Of a stretch of 64,000 nucleotides of DNA, positions 36,520-44,296 are shown piece after piece (the stretch's first letter is position 1; every line of letters starts with the position of its first letter). The notes under the pieces are model-generated. The model worked only from the letters and a program-made list of their open reading frames with translations. It was not told where the DNA came from and searched no databases. Source of the DNA: Devosia oryzisoli (GTDB lineage: Bacteria > Pseudomonadota > Alphaproteobacteria > Rhizobiales > Devosiaceae); NCBI RefSeq assembly GCF_014837245.1, contig NZ_JACYFU010000004.1:296577-360576 (forward strand). The letters run 5' to 3'. Made by a program: the position numbers and the translations under genes.

Positions 36520-38633
36520 TGACCGTCTCCAAATGAGATGGAAATAGAGTGCTCGTCCTGATCTTCGTTGTGGACAGGGCGAGATTCATTGCCGGCGGGT
36601 AGCTTGATGGGCGCGTGCAACGCTTCGCGTTCCTTGCGGAACTCCTCGTCCCCCAGGGCAAAGTGGTAGGACTTGTTCAGGCGCTTCTCGATGTATTCGA
36701 GGCTTGGGGCATTTTCGGTTAGGCGAAGCAGCGCTGCGTCCCGGGCGAAAGTTGCAAGCCCAGTGCGTGCTTCTGTGGCACGCTTCTCTGACGTCGCCTT
36801 GTCATAGCCGAAGCGTATGGCAAGATCGTCGTCTACCATGTTGATGTGACGCAGGCTGATGCCGGCGAGTTCCCGTGGCCCTTCCACCATGAGCCAGCCA
36901 TCAACGTGGCCCCTGATCTTGCTTGAGATTGGCTCTGGAACCTTGACCAGGATCTGGCCCAGATTTTCGTAGTCCACCCAGGTTTCCACCGTCGTCTGCG
37001 AGGTAAGCCGACGTAGCCTCTGCAACTCAGGCGACTGAAACTGCGATCCCGCAAGGTTGATACCGGTAACACCAAGCGTGCGCCTCTTCCGCTCGCCAAA
37101 GATCTCGATCATCTTGGCGGGGCCATGGCGTGGAGGCGGTGGTGCCAGTTCACACAACTTGTGCCAGGCGGCGATCGGCGTCATGCCAAGGCTAGACTTT
37201 GTGTGGTGGTACTTCTCGACCACCCATTCGATAGTTTTAGCTACAAGCTCATCAACGGTGATGCTGGCCTGACCCGCATGCTGGAAATCAGTCCGATTGT
37301 TGAAATTGGACCCCGTTTGGCCGGTGAAGTGGGCGAGAAGGTCACTTGCGATGGTCTTAAAGAAAGCTTCAATGGTCGGGCGCAGCCATGGAACGCCTGG
37401 GATTGAGGCCTGCGTTCCATTCATCCCTTTGAGGATCTTCTGGACCAGCTCGGCTTCATCGTAAACGCCGGCACGGTCGTGGACCCAGTTGCCCCAGCCA
37501 TATTGGGGCCAGGAAGACTTCAACCCGAACGTCTCGGCCAGCTTCGACTTGTTCTCCATCGACATGCGCAGTGCTGCGGTGATGGCAGCAGCGCTTTCGC
37601 TCCAAGAAAAATGAATTCCTAGGATCGAATGAGTTGCAACGTCGATGACCACGACAAAGGTCACGCGAACCTTTTTGAGCTTGGTCCTAATTTCGGCGGG
37701 CAGATGCGCCCAGATGGCAGATTCCTCCACCAGGGTGTGCAGGTGGCAGAGCCAGCCGTCGACCTCCATGCGCTGCCCCGGCCTGGAATAATCCTGCCCG
37801 CCGTAACTAGCGCGGAAGAATTTCTCGGCGCTAGCCAGTCCATTGCGGGAGGCGTGCTTGATGAATCTGGAGATCGCCGCGATACGGAGCTTGAAGCTTT
37901 CGTAACAGGGGCATTTGACCACTGGATCGCAAGTTGTATCGCGAAGCAGGTTCTGCCGTTTGACCTCATCGAACAGGCGGTGCCACACATGACGGATCGA
38001 GGGTTTGGTCGGCTGCAGGTATTCTCCGATCGCCCAGTCGATCAGCTTTTCTTCAAATGGCGTGAAGCGAGCAGTTCGGTTACCCGAACCTTTGTGCCGG
38101 CCATCAACAAGGGCCGCAGGGTCGTCATCAAAGGCTCGCAGCCGCCGGTTCCATACCAGCAAGGTGGAGAGCGATATTGGCTTTTGCTTGCAGCTTAAGG
38201 TCGAGCGCACTTCGCGCCGCGCGAATTGCAGGGCAACTTCGAAATAAACCTGATCGAGAGCGATCTGCTCGCGATGTGGATAGTTGAGCGGGATGTCGTT
38301 GAGTGCTGCCCGCCATGCCATGACGAGCGCATATCTGTGGCTCACCCCCGCCGCCGCGACCGCTGAAAGCTCAGCGAGGGTGGGCGCGCTCTTGGCACGC
38401 TGCTCGACTTTTTGAAAAGTGTAGTAATCCCGGTCGATGCGCAGCTTGCGCGGATTGTCGATCCATTTGTCGAGCTCGGCGATCGGGATACTGCGGCAGC
38501 GCCCGGGATGCTCGACCTCGTCGAAATAGTAGTCAGTGGGTCCCTTGTGCGAGTAGCGACACTCCACGGTGCCGCCGAAAAGAATCCGATCGAATTGGCC
38601 GAACTGAACAGAAGGAAGCGGAAGTGCTTTCAT
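36516..38633 (-). CDS. tnsB: TnsB/TniA-family DDE transposase
   Basis: This 705-residue protein has the full DDE triad: Asp292 in QRMEVDGW, Asp386 in WVHDRAGVYD and Glu422 in LRPTIEAFFKT. The Asp-to-Glu spacing of 35 residues is canonical for this superfamily. The N-terminal ~75 residues form a small domain resembling the separate 78-residue protein encoded just upstream; helix-turn-helix segments follow. The C-terminal domain is a Mu-transposase beta barrel with a charged tail likely to contact TnsC. It joins the transposon 3' ends to target DNA, with TnsA cutting the 5' ends. ATGA overlaps occur at both ends of the gene. Confidence 0.92.
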   Translation of the reverse strand: MKALPLPSVQFGQFDRILFGGTVECRYSHKGPTDYYFDEVEHPGRCRSIPIAELDKWIDNPRKLRIDRDYYTFQKVEQRAKSAPTLAELSAVAAAGVSHRYALVMAWRAALNDIPLNYPHREQIALDQVYFEVALQFARREVRSTLSCKQKPISLSTLLVWNRRLRAFDDDPAALVDGRHKGSGNRTARFTPFEEKLIDWAIGEYLQPTKPSIRHVWHRLFDEVKRQNLLRDTTCDPVVKCPCYESFKLRIAAISRFIKHASRNGLASAEKFFRASYGGQDYSRPGQRMEVDGWLCHLHTLVEESAIWAHLPAEIRTKLKKVRVTFVVVIDVATHSILGIHFSWSESAAAITAALRMSMENKSKLAETFGLKSSWPQYGWGNWVHDRAGVYDEAELVQKILKGMNGTQASIPGVPWLRPTIEAFFKTIASDLLAHFTGQTGSNFNNRTDFQHAGQASITVDELVAKTIEWVVEKYHHTKSSLGMTPIAAWHKLCELAPPPPRHGPAKMIEIFGERKRRTLGVTGINLAGSQFQSPELQRLRRLTSQTTVETWVDYENLGQILVKVPEPISSKIRGHVDGWLMVEGPRELAGISLRHINMVDDDLAIRFGYDKATSEKRATEARTGLATFARDAALLRLTENAPSLEYIEKRLNKSYHFALGDEEFRKEREALHAPIKLPAGNESRPVHNEDQDEHSISISFGDGQ

Positions 38634-38866
38634 CGGCCACGGCTCCGCTTTAGATATTCGGACTCGAGCAGGAAGCGCCCTGGCTGAACAAGCAGATGGA
38701 CTAGCTCATCGATGCCGACTTCCCTCACCTCGCAGGGCTCATTGTTCACCGGCATAAAGAGGTAGCCGCTGTCCATTTCACCCACGTAGAAGTAAGGCTG
38801 GCCATCGATATACATGCGATCAGACGGCCAAAGGTCGACGACATTTTCGCGTTTGTGTCCGTTCAT
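38630..38866 (-). CDS. 78-residue protein resembling the TnsB N-terminal domain
   Basis: The protein shares a pattern with residues 12-70 of TnsB: here DRMYIDGQPYFYV...SGYLFMPVNNEPCEVREVGIDELVHLLVQPGRFLLESEYL, there DRILFGGTVECRY...TDYYFDEVEHPGRCRSIPIAELDKWIDNPRKLRIDRDYY. Shared positions include DR, Gly, the aromatic-Phe strand, Cys-(E/R)-x-(V/I), EL and Pro-(G/R)-(R/K)-(F/L). It is translationally coupled (ATGA) to tnsA upstream and tnsB downstream. It may be a regulator, an end-binding accessory subunit, or a piece split from the transposase. I know of no named family. Confidence 0.65.
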   Translation of the reverse strand: MNGHKRENVVDLWPSDRMYIDGQPYFYVGEMDSGYLFMPVNNEPCEVREVGIDELVHLLVQPGRFLLESEYLKRSRGR

Positions 38867-39489
38867 GATGCAAGCACCTCCGAGCGGACGGTCAGATAGT
38901 CATCATTGACCGGGACGAGCTTGCGCTTGGCGAGCAACCAGACGACCGTCCAGAAACTATCGGAATGAACTTCGAAGTGCCGGCCGGGATCTACGGGTTG
39001 GGCACTGGATTGACGAAGAAAGTCGCAGACCGCTCCAATGGTCACCGGGCGCTCTAGGCGAGACACATGAGCCAAGGCCGCTTCCGCGTTGTCCGGCTCG
39101 GCATCTTTGAGGGCGCGCATGTAGAGCTCGCCCCGATCAACCAGAGCCGGCACGAGGTTCCACTCGGTGCCAATCCATGCCCGGTCAGCAGTGCCAGGGG
39201 GAACGGCTTCCACCATGAGCTTGAAGTCGGCGATATACGCAGGACTCTCCGCCACCTCGAGACGCTTCACCGATACCAGATCACTGGTATTGTCGGTGCG
39301 GGTGATCAGAAGGTCCCAGATGGTGTGGCGAGGAACGCCAAGCCTGTCGACATAGGTGGTCCTGACATGCTGTTCCTGAATTTCAGCAACATCGGGCTCC
39401 TGCAACAGCTGCAGGATCCATCGGCGTTCCAAATCGGAATCGTGGCCCATTTCGCGGTTGGTATATGGGTTGAGCATGGTCCCACCCAT
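38863..39489 (-). CDS. tnsA: TnsA-family transposon-end endonuclease
   Basis: I chose the start at 39489 (MGGTMLNPYT) because AGGAGG lies 4 nt upstream; the frame stays open to 39738 but without a site. The 208-residue protein matches TnsA: Glu21 in DSDLERRWILQLLQEPDVAEIQEQ, Asp59 in TIWDLLI and Lys75 in LVSVKRLEV form the PD-(D/E)XK active site, with spacing like Tn7 TnsA (63, 114, 132). The C-terminal part (WNLVPALVDRGELYMRAL...RLERPVTIGAVCDFL) is the helical TnsA domain. TnsA cuts the 5' ends so that the element moves by cut-and-paste. Confidence 0.85.
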   Translation of the reverse strand: MGGTMLNPYTNREMGHDSDLERRWILQLLQEPDVAEIQEQHVRTTYVDRLGVPRHTIWDLLITRTDNTSDLVSVKRLEVAESPAYIADFKLMVEAVPPGTADRAWIGTEWNLVPALVDRGELYMRALKDAEPDNAEAALAHVSRLERPVTIGAVCDFLRQSSAQPVDPGRHFEVHSDSFWTVVWLLAKRKLVPVNDDYLTVRSEVLAS

Positions 39490-39619
39490 GCCGCCTCCTG
39501 AAAGACCGGCACGACGCAGGCCGCTCGATGGGAGAATGCTGTGGGTGGTTAGAGCAATGGTGATGGGGTTATCAGGTTCAGACTTAACTATGTTGGCGTG
39601 AATGGACATGAGGTCTCGT

Positions 39620-39658
39620 ATGGCCGCCACTGATCGCTTGACCGCCATAAGCGGCCAT
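39620..39658. repeat. Inverted repeat upstream of tnsA, possible operator or transposase site
   Basis: ATGGCCGC (39620-39627) is repeated inverted as GCGGCCAT (39651-39658), with 23 bp between. It lies 130 bp before the tnsA start. The region may hold the operon promoter and part of the transposon end, but no TGT...ACA terminus or target duplication could be identified by eye. Confidence 0.35.
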
Positions 39659-39721
39659 GGCAAAATTATGTGGCTATGTGAATTGATGGGTTGAGCGCTT
39701 AGGTGCGAGGCCTGAGAACGA

Positions 39722-39753
39722 AGGCGCTGAGGCTGCAACCTCGGTGCCTTTTT
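39722..39753 (+). terminator. Intrinsic terminator pointing away from the tns operon
   Basis: AGGCGCTGAGG (39722-39732) pairs fully (two wobbles) with CCTCGGTGCCT (39739-39749) around CTGCAA, followed by TTTT. It is on the + strand with no + strand gene upstream, so it either ends an unseen short transcript or insulates the element end. The remaining sequence to 40192 holds nothing I recognise. Confidence 0.5.
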
Positions 39754-40192
39754 CGTTGTTCGTCAGTTCTTCAAACCGTAGGCTTTGGCGTTCTGAGCAC
39801 GTGCTGTGCTCCGCTGATGTTGTCGTTCCGGGTTGTCTTTCTCCTTGCTGAAGTACCCCTCCAGCATTCCCGAGCTTTGCGAAAAGCAGAAGCCTTGCCA
39901 GGTCTAGCCGCACATTTTTCTTAGCTGAGCGAATTTTCCTATTAATTTCCACGACTTAGCTTTTCTCTTCTACTCAAGAATGTCTCGTGAAGGAGACAAA
40001 GTGCGCCGATGCTAAAAATGCCATCTATCTAAATAGCTGCCTATTTTCGCTCGCGGTCTTTTGTACATTCCCTTTTGTTTTCTGGCACTTAGGGGTGACC
40101 AGGGCTCGATGGACCGGCTATCCGCTCGCCACGAACATTGACGAATTTTTTGCGAAAAGAGCGGTATCGCTGGGTCGTGTTAGGAGGTCGAC

Positions 40193-40546
40193 ATGATCCA
40201 ACGAGAAGCTTTGCCGCGTCGCAGAAGCAAGATGCGCCGACCACCGCGCGAGGATGGCCGAGTTCAGTTCCTGACGTACCTTCGCCCAGACCTAGTGAGA
40301 AAGCTTAAGCACCGGGCGCTTGACCAGAACACATGGACATTCCGCCTGGTCGAGGATCTGCTTACCGAAGCTCTTGCTATGATCGAAGAAGACGAAATGA
40401 GCATCACCTTCGAACACATGGAACGGGCGCGCCTCGCGTGGGAGGCGAGGCAACGCGCTCGTGACGCATTGCAAAGTGTGGCCTCGGAGAGCTCTCATCT
40501 CAACCAATCCAGTGAAAAGCGGTCTGACGGCGCTGCTCAAGATTGA
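40193..40546 (+). CDS. Ribbon-helix-helix-like DNA-binding protein
   Basis: This 117-residue protein starts behind a perfect AGGAGG. A basic N-terminus (RREALPRRRSKMRRPP region) precedes VQFLTYLRPDLVRKLKHRALDQNTWTFRLVEDLLTEAL (about residues 23-60). This has the pattern of a ribbon-helix-helix domain: a short strand, then two helices with a turn. An acidic helical tail follows. The family is typical of antitoxins and plasmid or transposon regulators. The 3' end overlaps the convergent TnsA-like gene by 47 bp. No toxin partner is evident. Confidence 0.65.
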   Translation: MIQREALPRRRSKMRRPPREDGRVQFLTYLRPDLVRKLKHRALDQNTWTFRLVEDLLTEALAMIEEDEMSITFEHMERARLAWEARQRARDALQSVASESSHLNQSSEKRSDGAAQD

Positions 40547-41123
40547 TGCGTACCAGGCTCTCGTCAGTGATCGGAGCGCGATAGTCGATGATGACGAGCC
40601 CTGCACAGACCATGGCGAGAGTGTAGTCTACCCAGCGCTCAGGTTCCTCAACCAGCGTCTCTTCAAGATCTCCCAGCCGAATACCTGCTGGGTGTGCTCG
40701 TAGCCTTCCGAGGAGCTTGACGGAAAACAGAGGCGGCAGGTTTGTTTCGCGACAGGCCCAGATCGTTCGGGCAGTGGTCTTAGCAGGATCGCTCAAAATG
40801 CTGGCGCGGTCGATCGCAAGTCCCACGCGACAGCCATGCGGGGGATCGAAGGTGCAGTTGATTGCTTCAGTCAAAGCAATTGCGCACCGCTTGTTATGGA
40901 TGACAACGGCAAACGAGAAATAGGTATCTGGCGGGCAGTGCTCGGGCCGAACCAGTGGCTCAATTGAGCTTACCTCAGGGTCGAGTGACGCCTGGATCAG
41001 CGCGTCGCGCGCACTTCGCTGTGTGTACTGGATCGGGGTGGCGCATTTAACGCTCATAAAGCCCCGGCTGTTCTGCAACCGGTTCGCTGCTGTCGCAGAA
41101 TAAGGAAGGACGATGCCTGACAT
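40500..41123 (-). CDS. TnsA-like protein lacking the catalytic residues (proposed)
   Basis: This protein is about 207 residues (start ATG at 41123; a GTG at 41162 is possible). It has no obvious database identity to me, but its layout parallels the TnsA encoded at 38.9-39.5 kb. RSARDALIQASLDPEVSSIEP corresponds to the SDLERRWILQLLQEPDVAEIQEQ helix; YFSFAVVIHNKRCAIALTE corresponds to the catalytic strand pair but without Asp and Lys; WACRETNLPPLFSVKLLGRLRA...RLGDLEETL corresponds to the C-terminal helical domain. If right, this is a TnsA fold without nuclease activity. The comparison was made by eye and is weak in places. It is divergent from the AAA+ gene across about 310 bp. Confidence 0.5.
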   Translation of the reverse strand: MSGIVLPYSATAANRLQNSRGFMSVKCATPIQYTQRSARDALIQASLDPEVSSIEPLVRPEHCPPDTYFSFAVVIHNKRCAIALTEAINCTFDPPHGCRVGLAIDRASILSDPAKTTARTIWACRETNLPPLFSVKLLGRLRAHPAGIRLGDLEETLVEEPERWVDYTLAMVCAGLVIIDYRAPITDESLVRINLEQRRQTAFHWIG

Positions 41124-41256
41124 GGACGGTCTTTCGAAAAGGCTGGGCGTATCGAATTCCACAGCACTGATTTTCAGAACGACCGTATTCCTGGGTCGCC
41201 ACCAAAGTGTGTCATGATGGCCAAACCGTCAACACAGTCGAGGCAAGTTTCAGATA

Positions 41257-41270
41257 TCTAGGTTTCTAGA
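41257..41270. promoter_or_regulatory. Palindrome in the divergent promoter region, possible operator
   Basis: TCTAG-GTTT-CTAGA is a perfect 5-4-5 inverted repeat between the TnsA-like and AAA+ genes. About 40 bp downstream TTGACT is followed after 17 bp by TTGTAT, a weak promoter candidate for the AAA+ gene. The rest of 41124-41434 is featureless. Confidence 0.35.
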
Positions 41271-41434
41271 TTGCTAAGGCGGTCACAATCATCGTCGCTG
41301 CCGACGGCTTGACTTTGTTCTTATTATGTTCTTGTATTCTCCGTATGGAAGCCTGCCGATAGCGAGTTCGCTTAGCCGCCTCCTCAGACACCAATCAGCA
41401 TGATGCACCGGACAGTTCGGGGTCAGAGGATATT

Positions 41435-43429
41435 ATGGCACAAAGTGGCACGCGCGCTCTGTCAGAGCGCAAGAATGTAGCTTATCGGCTCGCGAGACAG
41501 ATGCTGGACTGCTTGCTCCGCGCCACTGCGGAAAAGTTCAGGCTCGGTGATCTCGACGATCTTGATTTTGCGCCACCGCCAGCAAACAAGGTCGTGCCAA
41601 AGTTGCCGGCCGACAAAGCGGCCTACGCTATCAGGTTGGCATACTGTCTGGCACCGCACTTTCCAACTCTGAAGGAGCTGGTGGCAACGAAGGCATTCGT
41701 GACCATCACGAGCGCTGAGGGCGACGAGGGGGCAGTTATCGGGAAGGTCTTGGCCGAAATCGCTGCCAAGGATGCTGGCGGCATGGCACTCAATCCAACC
41801 TATCCACTGAACAGGCACAATCGCTTCATCGTTCTCGCCGACGGGACCGTCTTCTTTACTCCTGACGACCTGCGGGCAATCGCTGCCGCGGGGATGCTCG
41901 GTTATCCTGTTTTCTGTGTGATCCCCTCGGCCACCGAACTTCCCGAGAGTCTCACTGGTGTGGATCTGACCCTCAACCTTCCTGGTCTCACGCCTGAAAT
42001 GCTCGAACTGTTGTTTGAGGTCTGTCACGATCAGATGCCGGCCGGCGTTCTGCAGTTTACCGGCGCCACCAAACTCAAAACAGTAGATTTGATTGCTCAT
42101 ATGCGGCGGGCACGTCCGGCCGCAGTTTGCCTGGACGGCCTGCAGCAGCTTGCACGGGCGAGAACTACTTTGCCGGCTTTAGACGTCATTGAGCTCAAGG
42201 ATCTTGAGGGCTATGGCGAAGCGAAAGTTTGGGGGCTAGAGCTTGCCGAAGACCTGAAGCTATGGCGCGCGGGCCATCTCAGCTGGCAAGAAGTCGATCA
42301 TCGTTCGGTTATTTTGGCGGGACCGCCAGGTACTGGGAAGACTTCATTCGCGGGGATACTGGCCGCAAGCCTACAGGTATCCCTGGTCACCACAAGCGTC
42401 GCGGAATGGAACTCATCAGACCATTTGTCGGGTACGCTGAAACGTATGCAAGCTGTTTTCGCTGAGGCAAAGGCAAAGGCTCCCTGTGTTCTGTTCATCG
42501 ATGAGCTCGATGGAATCTCGAGCCGTTCTTCGATTTCGGGTCGTTACAGCGAGTACTGGACGCAAATCGTCAATCGGATGCTCGAGCTCGTGACGGACGC
42601 CTTGCGGGTTGAGGGCTTGATCATTGTTGGTGCTACCAATCATGTTGACCGGATTGACCCTGCACTGCGGCGCTCTGGGCGTCTAGACCAAGTGATATTT
42701 ATCGAGTTGCCCGATGCGGCGGCCATCGCGCGTATTCTACAACGCTATGCTGGGCCCGTCTTCCCTTTCAGCCAACTGGAAGCATTGGCGCCTCGGCTCC
42801 TTGGATCGTCGGGTGCTGATATCGAGCGCCTGGTGCGAACGGCCAAGGCTACGGCGCGAAGAGCAGGACGGATGTTCTCGATCAGCGATCTAAACTCCGA
42901 GGTGCCCGACACGTTGGAGGGCGTGTTGCCCTCCACTCGTCGCAGAATAGCCATATACCGCAATGGGCAAAGGCTTGTCGCTCAAATCCTAGGGCTGGCC
43001 GACATGATGGTTGAAGGACAAAACCTGGACCTGCGCCAGCTTTTGGCAAAGGGGTTATCCAATGAAAGGTTTCCCACCGAACAGGTTTGCAGCGACGTTC
43101 TGGCGGTGGCCTTGGCTGGAAGGGCCGCCGAAGAGATCGTTTTTGGCGATGTTTCGGTGTTTGGTGCGGGAACCCCCCAATCCGATCTCGCAGCAGCAAC
43201 TGCGATCGCAATGGAAATGGAAACAAGAGCAGGGTTCGGTGAAATGGGACTGATTTACCTGGATGACATCACCTTATCATCAACTCTCTCTGCCAGTGTG
43301 GTCGGGGGCGTGCGGCGACGTCTGGAGAGTGCGCTCTCGCGGGCTACTGCTTTGTTGCTGGAAAACTTGGAGGAGCTGGAGGCGCATAAGCGGGCTTCAG
43401 CCAACACCCAACTCAGACTGTTGAATTGA
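41435..43429 (+). CDS. FtsH-like AAA+ protein with an inactivated M41 peptidase domain
   Basis: This 664-residue protein has an N-terminal region of about 280 residues without membrane helices and of unknown fold. The AAA+ domain has Walker A GPPGTGKT at 296-303, Walker B APCVLFIDELDGISSRS, and ATNHVDRIDPALRRSGRLDQ. A C-terminal domain follows the FtsH peptidase layout. Where FtsH has HEAGH this protein has YRNGQ at 508-512, so both zinc His and the catalytic Glu are lost, while the later Asp (GTPQSDLAAAT) remains. It is probably a remodelling or signalling ATPase, not a protease. AGAGGAT precedes the start. The divergent neighbour is a TnsA-like gene. Confidence 0.85.
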   Translation: MAQSGTRALSERKNVAYRLARQMLDCLLRATAEKFRLGDLDDLDFAPPPANKVVPKLPADKAAYAIRLAYCLAPHFPTLKELVATKAFVTITSAEGDEGAVIGKVLAEIAAKDAGGMALNPTYPLNRHNRFIVLADGTVFFTPDDLRAIAAAGMLGYPVFCVIPSATELPESLTGVDLTLNLPGLTPEMLELLFEVCHDQMPAGVLQFTGATKLKTVDLIAHMRRARPAAVCLDGLQQLARARTTLPALDVIELKDLEGYGEAKVWGLELAEDLKLWRAGHLSWQEVDHRSVILAGPPGTGKTSFAGILAASLQVSLVTTSVAEWNSSDHLSGTLKRMQAVFAEAKAKAPCVLFIDELDGISSRSSISGRYSEYWTQIVNRMLELVTDALRVEGLIIVGATNHVDRIDPALRRSGRLDQVIFIELPDAAAIARILQRYAGPVFPFSQLEALAPRLLGSSGADIERLVRTAKATARRAGRMFSISDLNSEVPDTLEGVLPSTRRRIAIYRNGQRLVAQILGLADMMVEGQNLDLRQLLAKGLSNERFPTEQVCSDVLAVALAGRAAEEIVFGDVSVFGAGTPQSDLAAATAIAMEMETRAGFGEMGLIYLDDITLSSTLSASVVGGVRRRLESALSRATALLLENLEELEAHKRASANTQLRLLN

Positions 43430-43522
43430 GGACAGTGCAGCTTCCGACAGAATTGCGCTTCGCTTTCTGACAGGAACACGGAAATCGGCGGTTGAGCCGA
43501 TCCCTCATCTCATGGCAGCACT

Positions 43523-43942
43523 TCACGCCTTACGGCCCAGTCCATTGTCCTTCGCCAGTTTCGAGCGGGTGGCCGAGTAGCTGGGGGCAACCATGGGGTA
43601 ATCTGCCGGAAGGCCCCACTTCTCGCGATATTCTTCGGGCGAGAGATTGTAGTGGGTGCGCAGGTGCCGCTTGAGAGATTTGAATTTCTTTCCGTCCTCA
43701 AGGCAAACGATATAGTCTGGCGCCACCGACTTCTTGACCGGCACGGCAGGTTTGAGTTCCTCAACGGGAGCCGGAGCTTCGTGGTCGTGCAGCGCTTGGA
43801 GCGCACCATGTACGTCGGAAATCAGCCGCAGGAGATCGCCGGAGCTGACAGAGTTGTGGGCGACAAAGGCGGAAACGATCTCAGTGCTCAGCTCGAGCAG
43901 ATCGGCGCCTTGGCCAATAATCTGTCCAGTATTGTCGTTCAT
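43523..43942 (-). CDS. mucR: MucR/RosR-family zinc-finger regulator
   Basis: This 139-residue protein has the MucR core CLEDGKKFKSLKRHLRTHYNLSPEEYREKWGLPADYPMVAPSYSATRSKLAKDNGLGRKA (about residues 80-139), which contains the C-x(n)-H zinc-binding motif, and a typical acidic N-terminus. MucR represses or activates exopolysaccharide, motility and virulence genes by binding AT-rich DNA. Lying next to a type I secretion operon, in the same direction, it may control it; this is inference from position. The genome may hold other MucR copies. Confidence 0.88.
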   Translation of the reverse strand: MNDNTGQIIGQGADLLELSTEIVSAFVAHNSVSSGDLLRLISDVHGALQALHDHEAPAPVEELKPAVPVKKSVAPDYIVCLEDGKKFKSLKRHLRTHYNLSPEEYREKWGLPADYPMVAPSYSATRSKLAKDNGLGRKA

Positions 43943-44296
43943 CTAAAAGAGGGCCTTTCGCTGTACATTACTCCGACCAAACCGGACGGCCTCGCTCTGT
44001 AAAATTCTTCTCGAACTTGCGCAAGAGGAGCAAGGCTGGCGAAAGAATCGGAGTTCGGCGGGGAGTGGGAGCGGCTGCTTGGTGGGATGGCTCTTTGCGA
44101 ACTTCAGAACGCAGTCGACCTCAGCGACCGCCAATGCTGGCATCGCCAACACTCGCTTCTCAGGGGCACGACCCAGCTTTGTCTCCGCGTTGGCCCCGTG
44201 TACGGCAGCATAAGTGCTTTGGGACGCTGAAGGTAAAGACAGTGATAAAAAGAGAGGCCAACTCCACTGCCACTAAACCGCCACTTTGGCTCGCCG
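43943..44296. other. Gap of about 350 bp between mucR and the secretion operon
   Basis: Only overlapping short frames on both strands occur, with no ribosome site or family pattern. It probably holds the mucR promoter and the 3' end of the secretion operon transcript. Confidence 0.5.

Noticed and set aside
33602..39489. A CRISPR-associated transposon.
   Set aside because: tnsA is present and no cas gene, repeat array or guide-like repeat is visible in the window.
39490..39738. An N-terminal extension of tnsA to 39738.
   Set aside because: The AGGAGG site directly before MGGTMLNPYT makes 39489 a better start.
40193..41123. A toxin-antitoxin pair made of the ribbon-helix-helix gene and the convergent gene.
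   Set aside because: The genes are convergent rather than in one operon, and the second resembles TnsA more than any known toxin.
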